Origin: Hyphomicrobiales bacterium
GTDB lineage: Bacteria > Pseudomonadota > Alphaproteobacteria > Rhizobiales > Rhizobiaceae
DNA length: 64,000 bases
Assembly (NCBI GenBank): GCA_900473805.1
Contig: UCMS01000006.1
Location: forward strand, 62,001 to 126,000
Reading direction: 5' to 3'
In this document: positions 1-12,064 of the stretch, in pieces
Layout of the letters: each line of letters opens with the position of its first letter
How positions within the stretch are numbered: the stretch's first letter is position 1
Program-made: the position numbers and the translations under genes
Notes under the pieces: generated by a model
The model's input: only the letters and a program-made list of their open reading frames with translations
What the model was told of the DNA's origin: nothing
Databases searched by the model: none

Positions 1-1094
1 CGGGCCGTACCGGCCGCGCCGGCAACAAGGGCGTTTCGGCCCTGATCGTCCCGAACAGTGCCCGCCGCAAGGCAGAGCGCCTGCTCGGCGGCGCCAATGT
101 CCGCCCCACCTGGGCACTTCCGCCCTCTGCCGATGAAGTCATGGCCCGCGACGACGAACGCCTGATGGCGGATCCCTCGCTGACCCAGCCGGTTGGTGAA
201 GACGAGAGCGCGATGGTCGCCACCCTGCTTTCGACCCACGGGGCGGAACAGGTCGCCGCCGCCTTCCTGCGCCTGCAGCGCGGCAACCGTTCGGCCCCGG
301 AAGACCTCATCCCGGTCAATCCGGAAGCCGTGCGCAAGCAGCGCGAACCCGATTATGCCAATCCGTCCAGCGCCGCCACCAAGCCGCGCGCCGAATTTGG
401 TCCGAGCGTCTGGTTCTCGCTCTCCGTCGGCCGCCGTCAAAATGCCGAGCCCCGATGGCTGATCCCGATGCTCTGCCGCAACGGCAACATCACCAAGAAC
501 GAGATCGGTGCAATCAAGATGCAGCCGGAGGAGACCTTCGTGGAGATCTCCGAAAGCGGCCTCGAGACCTTCATCGCCGCCCTCGGCCCGAACCAGGCTC
601 TGGAGCGCGGCATCACCGTGCAGCGTCTGCCTGGCATGCCGAATTTCAACGCCGCCCCGAAGGAACGCCCCGCTCGCCCGCCGCGCGAAGACGGCGAACG
701 CCAGCCCTATGCCGACAAGAAGTCTTTCGGCGAGAAGAAGGCCTATGGGGACAAGAAGCCTTACGGGGAGAAGAAATCCTTCGGCGACAAGAAGCCCTAT
801 GGTGACAAGCCTTCCTATGGCGAGAAGAAGCCCTATGCCCGCAAGGACGAGGCCCGGGCACCGCGCGATGCCATGGCCGTGGCCGACGCCGAGGTCTGGG
901 GCGATGCGCCGGCAAAGCCTGCGTTTAAGAAACCCAAGGGCGCTTCGAACGCCTGGGATAAGTCGGCCAAGCCGGACTGGGCCGGAAAGCCCAAGGGTGA
1001 CAAGCCCGCTTACGCTGGCAAGCCCAAGGGCAAGTTCGACGACCGGGGCACTGCGGGCGGGCCGAAGAAGAAGTCCTTCAAGCCGAAGGGCTGA
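1..1094 (+). CDS. DEAD-box RNA helicase with DbpA-type RNA-binding domain (5' partial)
   Basis: ATP-dependent RNA helicase, presumably acting on rRNA or structured RNA in the cytoplasm. The gene enters from beyond the left edge; the reading frame begins at base 3 and immediately reads GRTGRAGNKG, the end of helicase motif VI, so the RecA-like core lies mostly outside the window. Of 363 visible residues, the segment WFSLSVGRRQNAEPRWLIP onward matches the DbpA RNA-binding (RRM-like) domain. After it comes a basic low-complexity tail built of short units such as FGEKK, YGDKK and YGEKK, then Lys/Gly/Pro-rich sequence to the stop. Such tails are common in alphaproteobacterial DeaD/DbpA-like helicases and probably bind RNA non-specifically. 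An internal ATG at 141 is not the true start because motif VI precedes it in frame. Which paralogue (dbpA, deaD or rhlE class) cannot be settled without the core. Confidence 0.9.
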   Translation, partial: GRTGRAGNKGVSALIVPNSARRKAERLLGGANVRPTWALPPSADEVMARDDERLMADPSLTQPVGEDESAMVATLLSTHGAEQVAAAFLRLQRGNRSAPEDLIPVNPEAVRKQREPDYANPSSAATKPRAEFGPSVWFSLSVGRRQNAEPRWLIPMLCRNGNITKNEIGAIKMQPEETFVEISESGLETFIAALGPNQALERGITVQRLPGMPNFNAAPKERPARPPREDGERQPYADKKSFGEKKAYGDKKPYGEKKSFGDKKPYGDKPSYGEKKPYARKDEARAPRDAMAVADAEVWGDAPAKPAFKKPKGASNAWDKSAKPDWAGKPKGDKPAYAGKPKGKFDDRGTAGGPKKKSFKPKG

Positions 1095-1115
1095 CCGGCG
1101 AGCGAACTCTCCGAG

Positions 1116-1135
1116 GCCGGCCGCCATCGGCCGGC
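1116..1135 (+). terminator. GC-rich hairpin after the helicase gene
   Basis: A perfect 8-bp inverted repeat, GCCGGCCG and CGGCCGGC with the 4-base loop CCAT, lies 22 bases after the helicase stop codon. It is not followed directly by a run of T, so it is only a weak candidate for an intrinsic terminator; it could instead be a processing or stability hairpin. Confidence 0.35.
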
Positions 1136-1256
1136 GCCTGGCCGGTCCTTTCACTTATTGGGGACCGGATGAGGCAGGCGGGCACACTTTGGCCTGCCTC
1201 GTGTGGAACAACACCTTTCCCTCCCGCATTGTCGGCGGGCATGGGAAGGTGGAACA

Positions 1257-2123
1257 ATGGCCTCGACAGATGATCGGCAGTCGACAAGCACGGATGTAGA
1301 CGCATTCGTGCGAGGGATCGCGCGTGGCTTCGCCGGGGCGCTTCTGTTCTCCATTCCCATGCTGATGACCATGGAGATGTGGTTCCTCGGCTTCTACATG
1401 TCGCGTGAACGGCTGCTTCTGCTCCTTCTTCTCAACCTTCCGCTCCTGCTGGTGCTCTCCCACCGTATCGGCTTCGAGCATACGGTCACTTGGACGCAGT
1501 CCGCTCGCGACGCGATCGTCGCCTACGGCATGGGCATTCTGGCCAGCGCCGCGATCCTGGTTCTGCTCGGCGTCATCACCATCGACATGCCCGCCGACCA
1601 GTGGATCGGCATGGTGGCAATCCAGGCCGTGCCGGCGAGTATCGGTGCCATGCTCGGCCGCAGTCAGCTCAGCATGGCGGATGACGATGAGGATGACGAG
1701 AGCGAGGACGAGCGCGAAGAGAAGCCCGGAACCAGCTACGCCATCGAACTCTTCATGATGGCGGTCGGTGCGCTCTTCCTCTCGCTGAACCTCGCCCCGA
1801 CAGAAGAAATGATCCTGGTCGCCTACAAGATGACGCCATGGCACGCTTTGGCGCTGGCGCTCGTTTCCATCCTTTTGATGCACGGCTTCGTCTATGCGCT
1901 GGCTTTTCGCGGAGGACATGCGCTGCAGAAGGGCCAGTCACGCTGGCATGCCTTCATCCGCTTCACCCTTCCCGGATACATCGTCGCGCTCCTGGTCAGC
2001 CTGTATGCGCTGTGGACCTTCGAGCGGCTGGACGGCATGGCCGCGGTCGAGAGCCTGCTGGTGGTGATCGTCCTCGCCTTCCCCGCCGCCATCGGTGCCG
2101 CCGCCGCCCGCCTCATTCTTTAA
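1257..2123 (+). CDS. TIGR02587-family integral membrane protein
   Basis: Multi-pass inner-membrane protein of unknown function, 288 residues. It has about seven to eight hydrophobic segments, beginning near residue 20 (GFAGALLFSIPMLMTMEMWF). A very acidic cytoplasm-like loop around residue 143 (DDDEDDESEDEREEK) splits it into two halves. The start at 1257 is preferred to the in-frame GTG at 1203 because GGAAGGTGGA lies a few bases upstream. The stop codon is followed at once by AGGAGCCC, the ribosome-binding site of the next gene, so the two are cotranscribed and probably translationally coupled. As I recall the family, TIGR02587 proteins are always found next to TIGR02588 proteins, in rhizobia, Deinococcus-like bacteria and cyanobacteria; that pairing is seen here. 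No enzymatic motif was recognised. Confidence 0.8.
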   Translation: MASTDDRQSTSTDVDAFVRGIARGFAGALLFSIPMLMTMEMWFLGFYMSRERLLLLLLLNLPLLLVLSHRIGFEHTVTWTQSARDAIVAYGMGILASAAILVLLGVITIDMPADQWIGMVAIQAVPASIGAMLGRSQLSMADDDEDDESEDEREEKPGTSYAIELFMMAVGALFLSLNLAPTEEMILVAYKMTPWHALALALVSILLMHGFVYALAFRGGHALQKGQSRWHAFIRFTLPGYIVALLVSLYALWTFERLDGMAAVESLLVVIVLAFPAAIGAAAARLIL

Positions 2124-2133
2124 GGAGCCCGGA

Positions 2134-2544
2134 ATGACGAAGTCACCAATCAACCGGAATACCGAGAAGACGCGCACCCATTGGATTGAATGGCTGACGG
2201 GTCTGCTCTCGCTCGCCGCAATCTGCGCGGTCATCGGGTGGCTCTTCGTCGACATCATGACCTCCGAGGACCGACAGCCGGAACTCGTTGCGCGTGTCAC
2301 CTCGACCGAGAAGATCGCTTCCGGCTGGCAGGTCGTCTTCGAACTGCGCAACAATGCCACGCTCGCTGCGGCCGGCGTGGAGGTTCGGGCACAGCTGCTC
2401 GACAAATCTCGGCTCGTGGAAGAAGCAGAAGTCACCTTCGACTACGTAGCGGGGGGCTCTCAGTCGCGTGGCGCAGTGATCTTCGAAAACGATCCGAAGC
2501 GACTCGATCTGACCATCCGCGCGGTCGGCTTCACCGAGCCGTGA
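2134..2544 (+). CDS. TIGR02588-family membrane-anchored protein
   Basis: A 136-residue protein with a short charged N-terminus, one transmembrane helix (about residues 20-40, LTGLLSLAAICAVIGWLFV) and a predicted periplasmic beta-rich domain (RVTSTEKIASGWQVVFELRN and after). The type looks like a bitopic partner of the polytopic protein encoded 10 bases upstream. The ATG at 2134 has TAAGGAG upstream, overlapping the stop of the previous gene. The family has no assigned function; its strict pairing with TIGR02587 suggests a two-subunit membrane complex, which is inference. The extracellular part resembles small immunoglobulin-like or FxLYD-like domains in layout (alternating strands, AAAGVEVRAQLLD), but I would not assign it to them. 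Confidence 0.8.
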   Translation: MTKSPINRNTEKTRTHWIEWLTGLLSLAAICAVIGWLFVDIMTSEDRQPELVARVTSTEKIASGWQVVFELRNNATLAAAGVEVRAQLLDKSRLVEEAEVTFDYVAGGSQSRGAVIFENDPKRLDLTIRAVGFTEP

Positions 2545-2775
2545 GTAGAACCGGCCGGATTTGGAAATAACGCAATCTTAGGTTACACTTTCACCAAAGC
2601 TTAATTTTTGACGGTCTAAATTCTGCACACGCGCTGAGTGCATATCCTGCAGAGGACGCGGCATTTAGGTAGAACGATACATCCGCTTGATCAAATCGAA
2701 TTCAAATGGACTGCCGCCCGCCAAGGACGGAAGTCTCGCGTCCCATATGTATTTCAGAAAACTGGTCGAAGCCCG

Positions 2776-3633
<858 letters not shown>

Positions 3634-3637
3634 GCGA

Positions 3638-5833
<2,196 letters not shown>

Positions 5834-5880
5834 TTAATCAAATTTCCCGCAATGAAAAGCGGTCACCGTCGCCACAAGGT

Positions 5881-6711
5881 TCAATCCCCCAGCCTCTTCA
5901 GATCGACGCGTGCGGTCAACGGCAGATGATCGGACGCCACGCGCGCAAGCGGCGTGTCATGCACCGTGAGATCGGCAATCAGACCCGTCCGGTTGGCCAT
6001 GATCCGGTCGAGCGACAGTACCGGCAGCCGAGCCGGGAAGCTCGGGATCGGCGGAGGAAGCGGGCCGAACACCGGTTCAAGCCTGGTGAGCGCCGAACCC
6101 GGCCCCAGCCGCCATTCGTTGAAGTCGCCCATCAAAAGCGTTGGGCGCTCTCGGCGCGATTGCATGAGGTCCAGGATGAAATCCGCCTGCTGGCGCCGTG
6201 ACCAACGCATCAGTCCGAGATGGGCGGCAATCACGCGCAGGCCGGAGCGCCCTTCCCGCCCATGCAATTCGATATCGGCCACCAGCGCGCCACGCGGCTC
6301 CAAGCCCGGCAACGACACTTGATGAACGTCCTCGACGATACCCTCACGGAACAGCAGCACGTTTCCGCACCAGCCATGCGATTTCGTGCTCCCAAGGACA
6401 GGGACTGGCAGCAGCCCGGTCTCGAGCCGAAGCCGGTTGAGATCGAGCAAGCCGGATCGTTCGCCGAAACGCTGATCGGCCTCCTGCAATGCGATCACGT
6501 CGGGGCCAATTTCCCTGATCACGTCGATGATGCGGCCAGGGTCGAACCGCCCGTCGGTTCCGACACATTTGTGCACGTTGTAGGAGGCGACAGTCAGGAC
6601 ACCATCACCGCCTATGGCCGGCTCTGTTGGTTCAACGGCTGTCGGCCGCTGACGCCGGTTGCGAAACGAGGACATCATCGTGCGCGCCAGGCTCGGTCTG
6701 CTCGTCTTCAT
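5881..6711 (-). CDS. Endonuclease/exonuclease/phosphatase (EEP) family protein
   Basis: Metal-dependent hydrolase of the DNase I/exonuclease III/sphingomyelinase fold, 276 residues. Diagnostic motifs are SYNVHKCVG (Asn), IALQEAD (catalytic Glu), MGDFNEWR (Asp-Asn pair) and the C-terminal SDHLPL (Asp-His). These place it in the EEP superfamily; the substrate cannot be read from sequence and may be nucleic acid, a phospholipid headgroup or an inositol phosphate. The N-terminus is basic and lacks a clear signal peptide. ATG 6711 has AAGGGG upstream. The gene lies 77 bases downstream of the cardiolipin synthase-like gene on the same strand, and such EEP/phospholipase D pairs recur in rhizobia, which hints at a joint role in phospholipid turnover (inference). 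Confidence 0.85.
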   Translation of the reverse strand: MKTSRPSLARTMMSSFRNRRQRPTAVEPTEPAIGGDGVLTVASYNVHKCVGTDGRFDPGRIIDVIREIGPDVIALQEADQRFGERSGLLDLNRLRLETGLLPVPVLGSTKSHGWCGNVLLFREGIVEDVHQVSLPGLEPRGALVADIELHGREGRSGLRVIAAHLGLMRWSRRQQADFILDLMQSRRERPTLLMGDFNEWRLGPGSALTRLEPVFGPLPPPIPSFPARLPVLSLDRIMANRTGLIADLTVHDTPLARVASDHLPLTARVDLKRLGD

Positions 6712-6788
6712 GGAACCCCTTCGATTGGCGCGTCCTTCAGGACACGCGGTGGAACGGTCTCGGTCGCCACCTGTACTGGCGGCATCCC

Positions 6789-8237
6789 TCAGAGATAGGG
6801 CGACCCGAGCCAGAATAAACGGTCAGTCAGGCGAAGCCAGACAGGACGCGCCTTCAACATCTCCATGGTCAGTTCCGTGGCCGTCTCCAGCGTCCGGTCG
6901 ATCCGTCCACCGATGCGGCCAGCGAGAGCTGGATCATAAACCTCCAGATCGATCTCGAAATTGAGCCTGAGCGAACGCGAATCGAGATTGGAAGAGCCGA
7001 TGAAACACCATTGCTCGTCCACCACCATCAGTTTCGAATGGTCGAACGGACCATCGGCGAGGTAGACCCGACCTCCTTCTCGCAGCACCTGGTCGAACTG
7101 CGCCATCATGGCACGCGCAACGATCGCGAGATTGTTTTTCGCCGGCACGACGATCTCTACCTGCACCCCGCGGCGCGCGGCGGTGTTGAGGGCCGCGAGA
7201 AAGCTGGTGTCCGGCAGAAAATAGGGAGAGACGATCCGGATCGAACGCTCGGCGACAGAAAAGGCGCCCATCAGCAGCCGGTGATTGGTTTCCAGATGCG
7301 CGTCTGGCCCTGAGACCACGGCCCGAACCGCCGTCCCCTCGCCCGGCGTGGCCCCCTCCAGCCGGATGCTCCAGTCCGGCGACAACAGCACCTCACCGGT
7401 TTCGAAATGCCAATCCTCGGCCGCCACGGCCAGAATGTCGGCAACGACCGGTCCGGTGATGCGGAAATGCGTGTCGCGCGCCGCATCCGGCCCGGTGAAA
7501 CCGGCACGGATGTTCATGCCACCGACAAAGGCAAGGGCACCATCCACGACGAGGATCTTGCGATGGGTGCGCAGGTTCGCATAAGGCAGACGCAACCCCA
7601 TGATGACCTGTCCGTTGAAGCTCGCCACCGGAACGCCGCCGTCCTCCAAATAGCCGATGATGCTCGGCACGCTGTAGCGCGCGCCGACGGCATCGACGAG
7701 AACACGCACGCTCACCCCGCGCCGCCGGGCCGCAATCAGGCAATCGGCAACCCGCAGCCCGACCGCGTCGCGATCGAAGATATAGGTTTCCAGGATGATG
7801 CTGCAGGTCGCCGCATCGATTGCGGCACACATCGCGTCAAAGGTCTCCTCGCCGGTGGAAAGAAGCGTGATGGTGTTGCCGGAAGAAAGCGGATGCCGCG
7901 TGACCCGGTCGCCCAGCAGCTTCATCTGTCCGAATCGCGGGCCAAACCCGGCGATGACCTGTTCGCGGCTGATGGCAAATTGCGAGAGGCTGCGCCAGAT
8001 CTCGTCCAGCGCCAGCGCCCGTCGGGAAATCAGAGACTTGCGCCGGATACGGTTAATCCCGGCCACGGCATAGATCAGAGCGCCGACAAGCGGTGACAGG
8101 ATGATCACCCCGACCCAGCCAAGCGCAGAGCGCACCTCGCGTTTGGTCATGGCCGCATGGATCGCCGCGACCGTGCCGAGCACGACAGACAGCACGGCGA
8201 GGGTCTCGGCCCAATAGATCTCGATCACGGCAAACAT
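6789..8237 (-). CDS. Cardiolipin synthase-like phospholipase D protein
   Basis: Predicted phosphatidyltransferase that joins two phosphatidylglycerol molecules into cardiolipin at the inner membrane. The 482-residue protein starts with two transmembrane helices (about residues 8-28 and 38-60), the Cls N-terminal layout, and has two complete HxKxxxxD motifs, HRKILVVD (His about 225) and HSKLMVVD (His about 400), each followed by the downstream GG/GS-N segment (GGMNIR, GSSNLDSR). The second is followed by NFEIDLEVYD, typical of bacterial Cls. It is 61 bases downstream of recN and in front of the EEP gene on the same strand. A different PLD activity such as transphosphatidylation to another alcohol cannot be excluded, so no gene symbol is assigned. 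Confidence 0.88.
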   Translation of the reverse strand: MFAVIEIYWAETLAVLSVVLGTVAAIHAAMTKREVRSALGWVGVIILSPLVGALIYAVAGINRIRRKSLISRRALALDEIWRSLSQFAISREQVIAGFGPRFGQMKLLGDRVTRHPLSSGNTITLLSTGEETFDAMCAAIDAATCSIILETYIFDRDAVGLRVADCLIAARRRGVSVRVLVDAVGARYSVPSIIGYLEDGGVPVASFNGQVIMGLRLPYANLRTHRKILVVDGALAFVGGMNIRAGFTGPDAARDTHFRITGPVVADILAVAAEDWHFETGEVLLSPDWSIRLEGATPGEGTAVRAVVSGPDAHLETNHRLLMGAFSVAERSIRIVSPYFLPDTSFLAALNTAARRGVQVEIVVPAKNNLAIVARAMMAQFDQVLREGGRVYLADGPFDHSKLMVVDEQWCFIGSSNLDSRSLRLNFEIDLEVYDPALAGRIGGRIDRTLETATELTMEMLKARPVWLRLTDRLFWLGSPYL

Positions 8238-8298
8238 GATGGTCCAGCGAAACAGGTTTCACGCAGCAAGGCAACGATGGAGCGCGCGATCAGTGCGA

Positions 8299-9972
8299 TC
8301 ACCCCTCGCCCGCCAAAAGCTTCGCAGCCGCCGCGCGCGCTTCCTCGGTCACCGAAGCGCCGGCGAGCATCCGCGCGATCTCCTCGCGTCGATGCTCTGG
8401 CTCCATGACGGCAACGCGGGTGGCGATCTTGTCTCCCGCGTCCCCCGCCGGCCCCTTCGAAATGAGGAAATGTGTCGCAGCGCGCGCCGCCACCTGCGGC
8501 GCATGGGTGACGGAGAGCACCTGCACCTTGTCGGAAAGGCGCTTCAACCGCTGTCCGATGGCATCGGCGACGGCCCCACCGACCCCCGTATCGATTTCGT
8601 CGAAAACGAGCGTCGGTGCTGAGCCCCGATCGGCGAGTGCCACCTTGAGCGCCAGCAGGAAACGCGAGAGTTCACCGCCGGATGCCACCTTCATGATCGG
8701 TCCCGGCCGCGTACCCGGATTGGTCTGGACATGGAATTCGACGGTGTCGATGCCCTCGGCAGACGCCGAATCCTGATCGGTCGAGACCTCGACCATGAAG
8801 CGTGCCCGCTCGAGCTTCAGCGCCGGCAGTTCCTGCATCACGGCCTCGGCGAGGGCCGAAGCCGCATGCCGCCGCTTCTCCGAAAGCTGTTGGGCGAGGT
8901 GATCGTAGTGCGCACGCGCCTCGCGGACGGCCGATTCGAGCTGCCCCAGCCGCTCCTCACCGGCATCGAGATCCGCAAGATCCGTCACCATCTTTTCGGC
9001 GAGCGCCGGCAGGTCGGCGACGGCCACCGCATATTTGCGGCCGGCGGCACGCAGGGCGAACAGCCGTTCCTCGACCCGCTCCAGTTCCCGCGGATCGAAT
9101 TCGGTGCGTCTGAGGGCCGCTTCCACCTCCATCTGCGCCGCAGACAGGGTGTCCAGCGCCGAGCCCAGAAGCTGTACAGTCTCTTCAAGCAAGCCGGGAG
9201 CCTCGTGGCTCTTGCGCTCGAGCCGGCGCATCAGCGAGGCGATATGGGGCACAGGCGAGGCATTGCCGTTGAGGAAATCCGACGCCTCCGAAATGTCCCC
9301 GGCGATCCGTTCGGATTTCTGCATGCGGGAGCGACGTTCGGCAAGTTCGTCCTCCTCGCCGTCCTGCGGCGAAAGCGTCTCGAGCTCCTCGACCGAGGAT
9401 CGCAGATAGTCAGCCTCTCGCGCTGCGGCCTCTACCTTTGCCTTGTGAGCCTTGAAACCCCGCTCGGCTTCGCGCCAGCGACGGTAGCTCTCGCCAAGTA
9501 TCACCACCTCGTCGGTCAGGCCGGCAAAAGCGTCGAGCAACATCCGGTGGGCATCGGTGTCGGTAAGGGCGCGATCGTCGTGTTGTCCGTGGATTTCGAC
9601 CAGAAGCTGGCCGACCTGCCGCATCAGTTGAACGCTGATCGGCTGATCGTTGATATAGGCACGCGTGCGGCCATCCGCAGACTGGACACGTCGAAAAATC
9701 AGATCGCCGTCGTCATCTACCCCGTTGCCCTTGAGCAGAGCCCGGGCTGCGTGGCTGCCCGAAACATCGAAGACGGCCGTCACTTGCCCCTTGTCCTCGC
9801 CATGGCGGACGAGAGACCCGTCACCCCGGCCACCAAGCGCGAGCGAAAGACTGTCCAGGAGAATGGATTTGCCCGCACCCGTTTCGCCAGTCAGCACCGA
9901 CAAACCGGTTTCGAAAGCAAGATCCAGCCGTTCGATCAGGACGATATCACGGATCGACAGCTGGACGAGCAT
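8299..9972 (-). CDS. recN: DNA repair protein RecN
   Basis: SMC-like ATPase that holds broken DNA ends together during recombinational double-strand break repair. The 557-residue protein has an N-terminal Walker A (GETGAGKS, residues 29-36), a long central coiled coil (heptad-like Glu/Arg/Ala-rich stretch in the middle third) and a C-terminal ABC signature and Walker B (SGGELSRFLLALK; LVFDEIDTGVGG). This order is specific to RecN. It lies 33 bases downstream of bamD on the same strand, an order seen across rhizobia, so it is likely read from the bamD transcript. No LexA box was identified in the short gap, so SOS control is not evident here. Confidence 0.96.
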   Translation of the reverse strand: MLVQLSIRDIVLIERLDLAFETGLSVLTGETGAGKSILLDSLSLALGGRGDGSLVRHGEDKGQVTAVFDVSGSHAARALLKGNGVDDDGDLIFRRVQSADGRTRAYINDQPISVQLMRQVGQLLVEIHGQHDDRALTDTDAHRMLLDAFAGLTDEVVILGESYRRWREAERGFKAHKAKVEAAAREADYLRSSVEELETLSPQDGEEDELAERRSRMQKSERIAGDISEASDFLNGNASPVPHIASLMRRLERKSHEAPGLLEETVQLLGSALDTLSAAQMEVEAALRRTEFDPRELERVEERLFALRAAGRKYAVAVADLPALAEKMVTDLADLDAGEERLGQLESAVREARAHYDHLAQQLSEKRRHAASALAEAVMQELPALKLERARFMVEVSTDQDSASAEGIDTVEFHVQTNPGTRPGPIMKVASGGELSRFLLALKVALADRGSAPTLVFDEIDTGVGGAVADAIGQRLKRLSDKVQVLSVTHAPQVAARAATHFLISKGPAGDAGDKIATRVAVMEPEHRREEIARMLAGASVTEEARAAAAKLLAGEG

Positions 9973-10005
9973 GGGCTCAGGATCTCACTTGCGAACGAAT
10001 GGGCC

Positions 10006-10872
10006 TCAGGAGCCGGTCAGCAGCTGCTTGCCGGCACGTGCGATCCAGGAACCGGCATTTTCACGCGGCTCCAGTCCACCCTTCTGCAGCAGCTTGTACG
10101 AATCAGCATACCACTGGCTGTCAGGATAGTTGTGTCCGAGCACGGCCGCCGCTGTCTGGGCTTCCTGGACGACACCCATGGCATAATAGGCCTCGACCAG
10201 ACGCGCCAGGGCCTCTTCGATCTGGTTGGTGTTCGGATAACGCTCGACGACAACACGGAAGCGCTGGATGGATGCGAGATATTCCTTGCGCTCCAGGTAG
10301 TAACGACCGACCTGCATCTCCTTGCCGGCGAGCTGGTCGCGGGCGAATCGGATCTTGGCCTGAGCGTCGTCGACATACTCGGAATCGGGGAAGTCGTTGA
10401 CGACACGCTGCATCGCCTCGATCGTCTTCACCGAATTCCTCTGGTCCTGCGTAACGCTGGAGATCTGCTTCCAGTAGGACAGACCGACGAGATACTGCGC
10501 ATAAGCCGCATCTTCGGACTTCGGATAGAGGTTCATGTAGCGGTTGCCGGTCGCGATCGCGTCGGCATAACGGCCCAGCCGGTATTTGGTGAAGGTGCTC
10601 ATCACCAGCGACTTGCGCGACCATTCGGAGAACGGATGCTGCGCATCCACGGCGTCGAACTTGCGCGCCGCTTCGCTCATGTTGCCGGCCTTGATGTTGG
10701 CGAGCCCCTGATTGTAGAGAACTTCCGGCGGATCGGTTTCAGCCGCGAGCTTTGTGATGTCGATATCAGGGTCGGACTGGCAGCTGGCGAGAACCCCTGC
10801 CACAGACATGAGGACGCACAGACCTGCAACACGCGCGGCTTTCTTCACAACGACCGACCCTACATGACTCAT
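10006..10872 (-). CDS. bamD: Outer membrane protein assembly factor BamD
   Basis: Lipoprotein subunit of the BAM complex that folds beta-barrel proteins into the outer membrane. The 288-residue protein has a lipoprotein signal peptide with lipobox LAS-C (Cys about 31), then TPR-type repeats ([51 protein letters not shown]), matching the five-TPR BamD/ComL family in length and pattern. It sits between lpxC and recN, the usual rhizobial place. A 235-base gap separates it from lpxC, with a strong hairpin after lpxC, so bamD probably starts a new transcript that runs into recN. No strong ribosome-binding site is seen at this start. Confidence 0.95.
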   Translation of the reverse strand: MSHVGSVVVKKAARVAGLCVLMSVAGVLASCQSDPDIDITKLAAETDPPEVLYNQGLANIKAGNMSEAARKFDAVDAQHPFSEWSRKSLVMSTFTKYRLGRYADAIATGNRYMNLYPKSEDAAYAQYLVGLSYWKQISSVTQDQRNSVKTIEAMQRVVNDFPDSEYVDDAQAKIRFARDQLAGKEMQVGRYYLERKEYLASIQRFRVVVERYPNTNQIEEALARLVEAYYAMGVVQEAQTAAAVLGHNYPDSQWYADSYKLLQKGGLEPRENAGSWIARAGKQLLTGS

Positions 10873-11040
10873 TCGAAAGATCCCGATTGCAGCGCCGCCC
10901 GTGAGCCGTCGCTTTCAGATGGCGTTTCTAGCCGCAAAAGCGGCCTGAGGGCAACGCAGTGATGACGATTTAACGCATTTTTGTGGCGCCTGCTGGAGAA
11001 AGTGGCAATGGCGCCAGACTTGGCCCGTCTTCCGATGCCG

Positions 11041-11076
11041 AAAACGACAACGCCGGCTTTGCACGAAAGCCGGCGT
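11041..11076 (-). terminator. Hairpin downstream of lpxC
   Basis: A perfect 10-bp stem, CGCCGGCTTT (11051-11060) and AAAGCCGGCG (11066-11075) with a 5-base loop, lies 32 bases after the lpxC stop. On the minus strand it is followed by the T-rich stretch TTGTCGTTTT, an imperfect U-tract. This is a good candidate terminator or attenuator separating lpxC from bamD. Confidence 0.6.
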
Positions 11077-11107
11077 GGATCGGTTGGAAACGGCATCGAC
11101 GCGGAGA

Positions 11108-12064
11108 TCAAGCTGTCCAGGGGGCAAATTCCGGCACCTGGACAGGGACGAACTCACGCGCGCGAACCTTGAGGTTGCGGCTGGGAGCCTCAACGACTTC
11201 GTAGGCCGTCGGATCGCTCAAGAGAGCTTTGAGGGCATTGGCGTTGAGCTTGTGACCACCGCGATAGGAGCGGTAGCAGCCGATGAACTGGGCACCGGCA
11301 AGCGCCAGATCGCCCACCGCATCGAGCGTCTTGTGCCGGACAAATTCGTCCCTCTCGTAGCGCAGCCCCTCGACATTGATGACGGTGTCGTCGTCCGAGA
11401 TGACGACCGAATTTTCCAGCGACGAACCGAGCGCGAAACCGGCTGCCCACAGGCGCTCCACATCGCGCATGAAGCCGAAGGTGCGCGCGCGCGACAACTG
11501 CGTCTTGAAGGTTTCGGCATTGAGATCGCCGGCCCAGGTCTGGCGACCGATCAGCTTGCTGTCGAAGTCGATTTCGACCTCAAAACGCGTACCGTCATAG
11601 GGACGGAACTCCGCCCAGGAGGCACCCGCCTCGATTCGAACCGGTTTCGTCACGCGGATATAGCGGCGCTTGACGCCGAGATTGGTGATGCCCACCTGTT
11701 CGATGGCATCGATGAACACCTCGGAGCTTCCGTCCATGATCGGCATTTCGGCGCCATCGACCTCGATCACGAGGTTATCGAGGCCGAGTGCGTAAAGCGC
11801 GGCCATGACGTGTTCGATGGTGGCGATGGAACGGGCAGGATTGGTACCGAGAACGGTGCAGAGGTCGGTATTGCCGACATGGGCGGAAACCGCGCGATAT
11901 TCGCTGGTGGTACCGTCCTCATGCTGCCGAACGAAGGTGATGCCGCTGCCCGCTTCGGCCGGAAGAAGGGTGATTGTCACATCGCGGCCCGAATGAACCC
12001 CGATCCCCGTCAGCGAAAGCGGCGCTGCGATCGTGGTCTGAAATCCGAGCAAGGCTATGGGCAT
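11108..12064 (-). CDS. lpxC: UDP-3-O-acyl-GlcNAc deacetylase LpxC
   Basis: Zinc-dependent deacetylase that performs the first committed step of lipid A synthesis in the cytoplasm. With the start at 12064 the protein is 318 residues. Zinc and catalytic residues are all present: His85 in TIEHVMAAL, His244 and Asp248 in HKTLDAVGDL, and His271 in the GGHKLNANAL segment. The protein then begins MPIALLGFQTTIA, as in rhizobial homologues I recall. A second in-frame ATG at 12163 has an excellent GGAGG ribosome-binding site 9 bases upstream and would add 33 residues of unremarkable composition; the 12064 ATG has AGGA 8 bases upstream. The choice is therefore open. It follows ftsZ, as is usual in this order, but a strong terminator-like hairpin lies between them. 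Confidence 0.95.
   Translation of the reverse strand: MPIALLGFQTTIAAPLSLTGIGVHSGRDVTITLLPAEAGSGITFVRQHEDGTTSEYRAVSAHVGNTDLCTVLGTNPARSIATIEHVMAALYALGLDNLVIEVDGAEMPIMDGSSEVFIDAIEQVGITNLGVKRRYIRVTKPVRIEAGASWAEFRPYDGTRFEVEIDFDSKLIGRQTWAGDLNAETFKTQLSRARTFGFMRDVERLWAAGFALGSSLENSVVISDDDTVINVEGLRYERDEFVRHKTLDAVGDLALAGAQFIGCYRSYRGGHKLNANALKALLSDPTAYEVVEAPSRNLKVRAREFVPVQVPEFAPWTA

Noticed and set aside
8731..10962. A long plus-strand open frame (743 codons) opposite recN and bamD
   Set aside because: It is the antisense shadow of two well-supported genes in high-GC DNA, has no family resemblance and no ribosome-binding site. The same holds for long frames opposite ligA, ftsZ, murB-murC and murE-ftsI.
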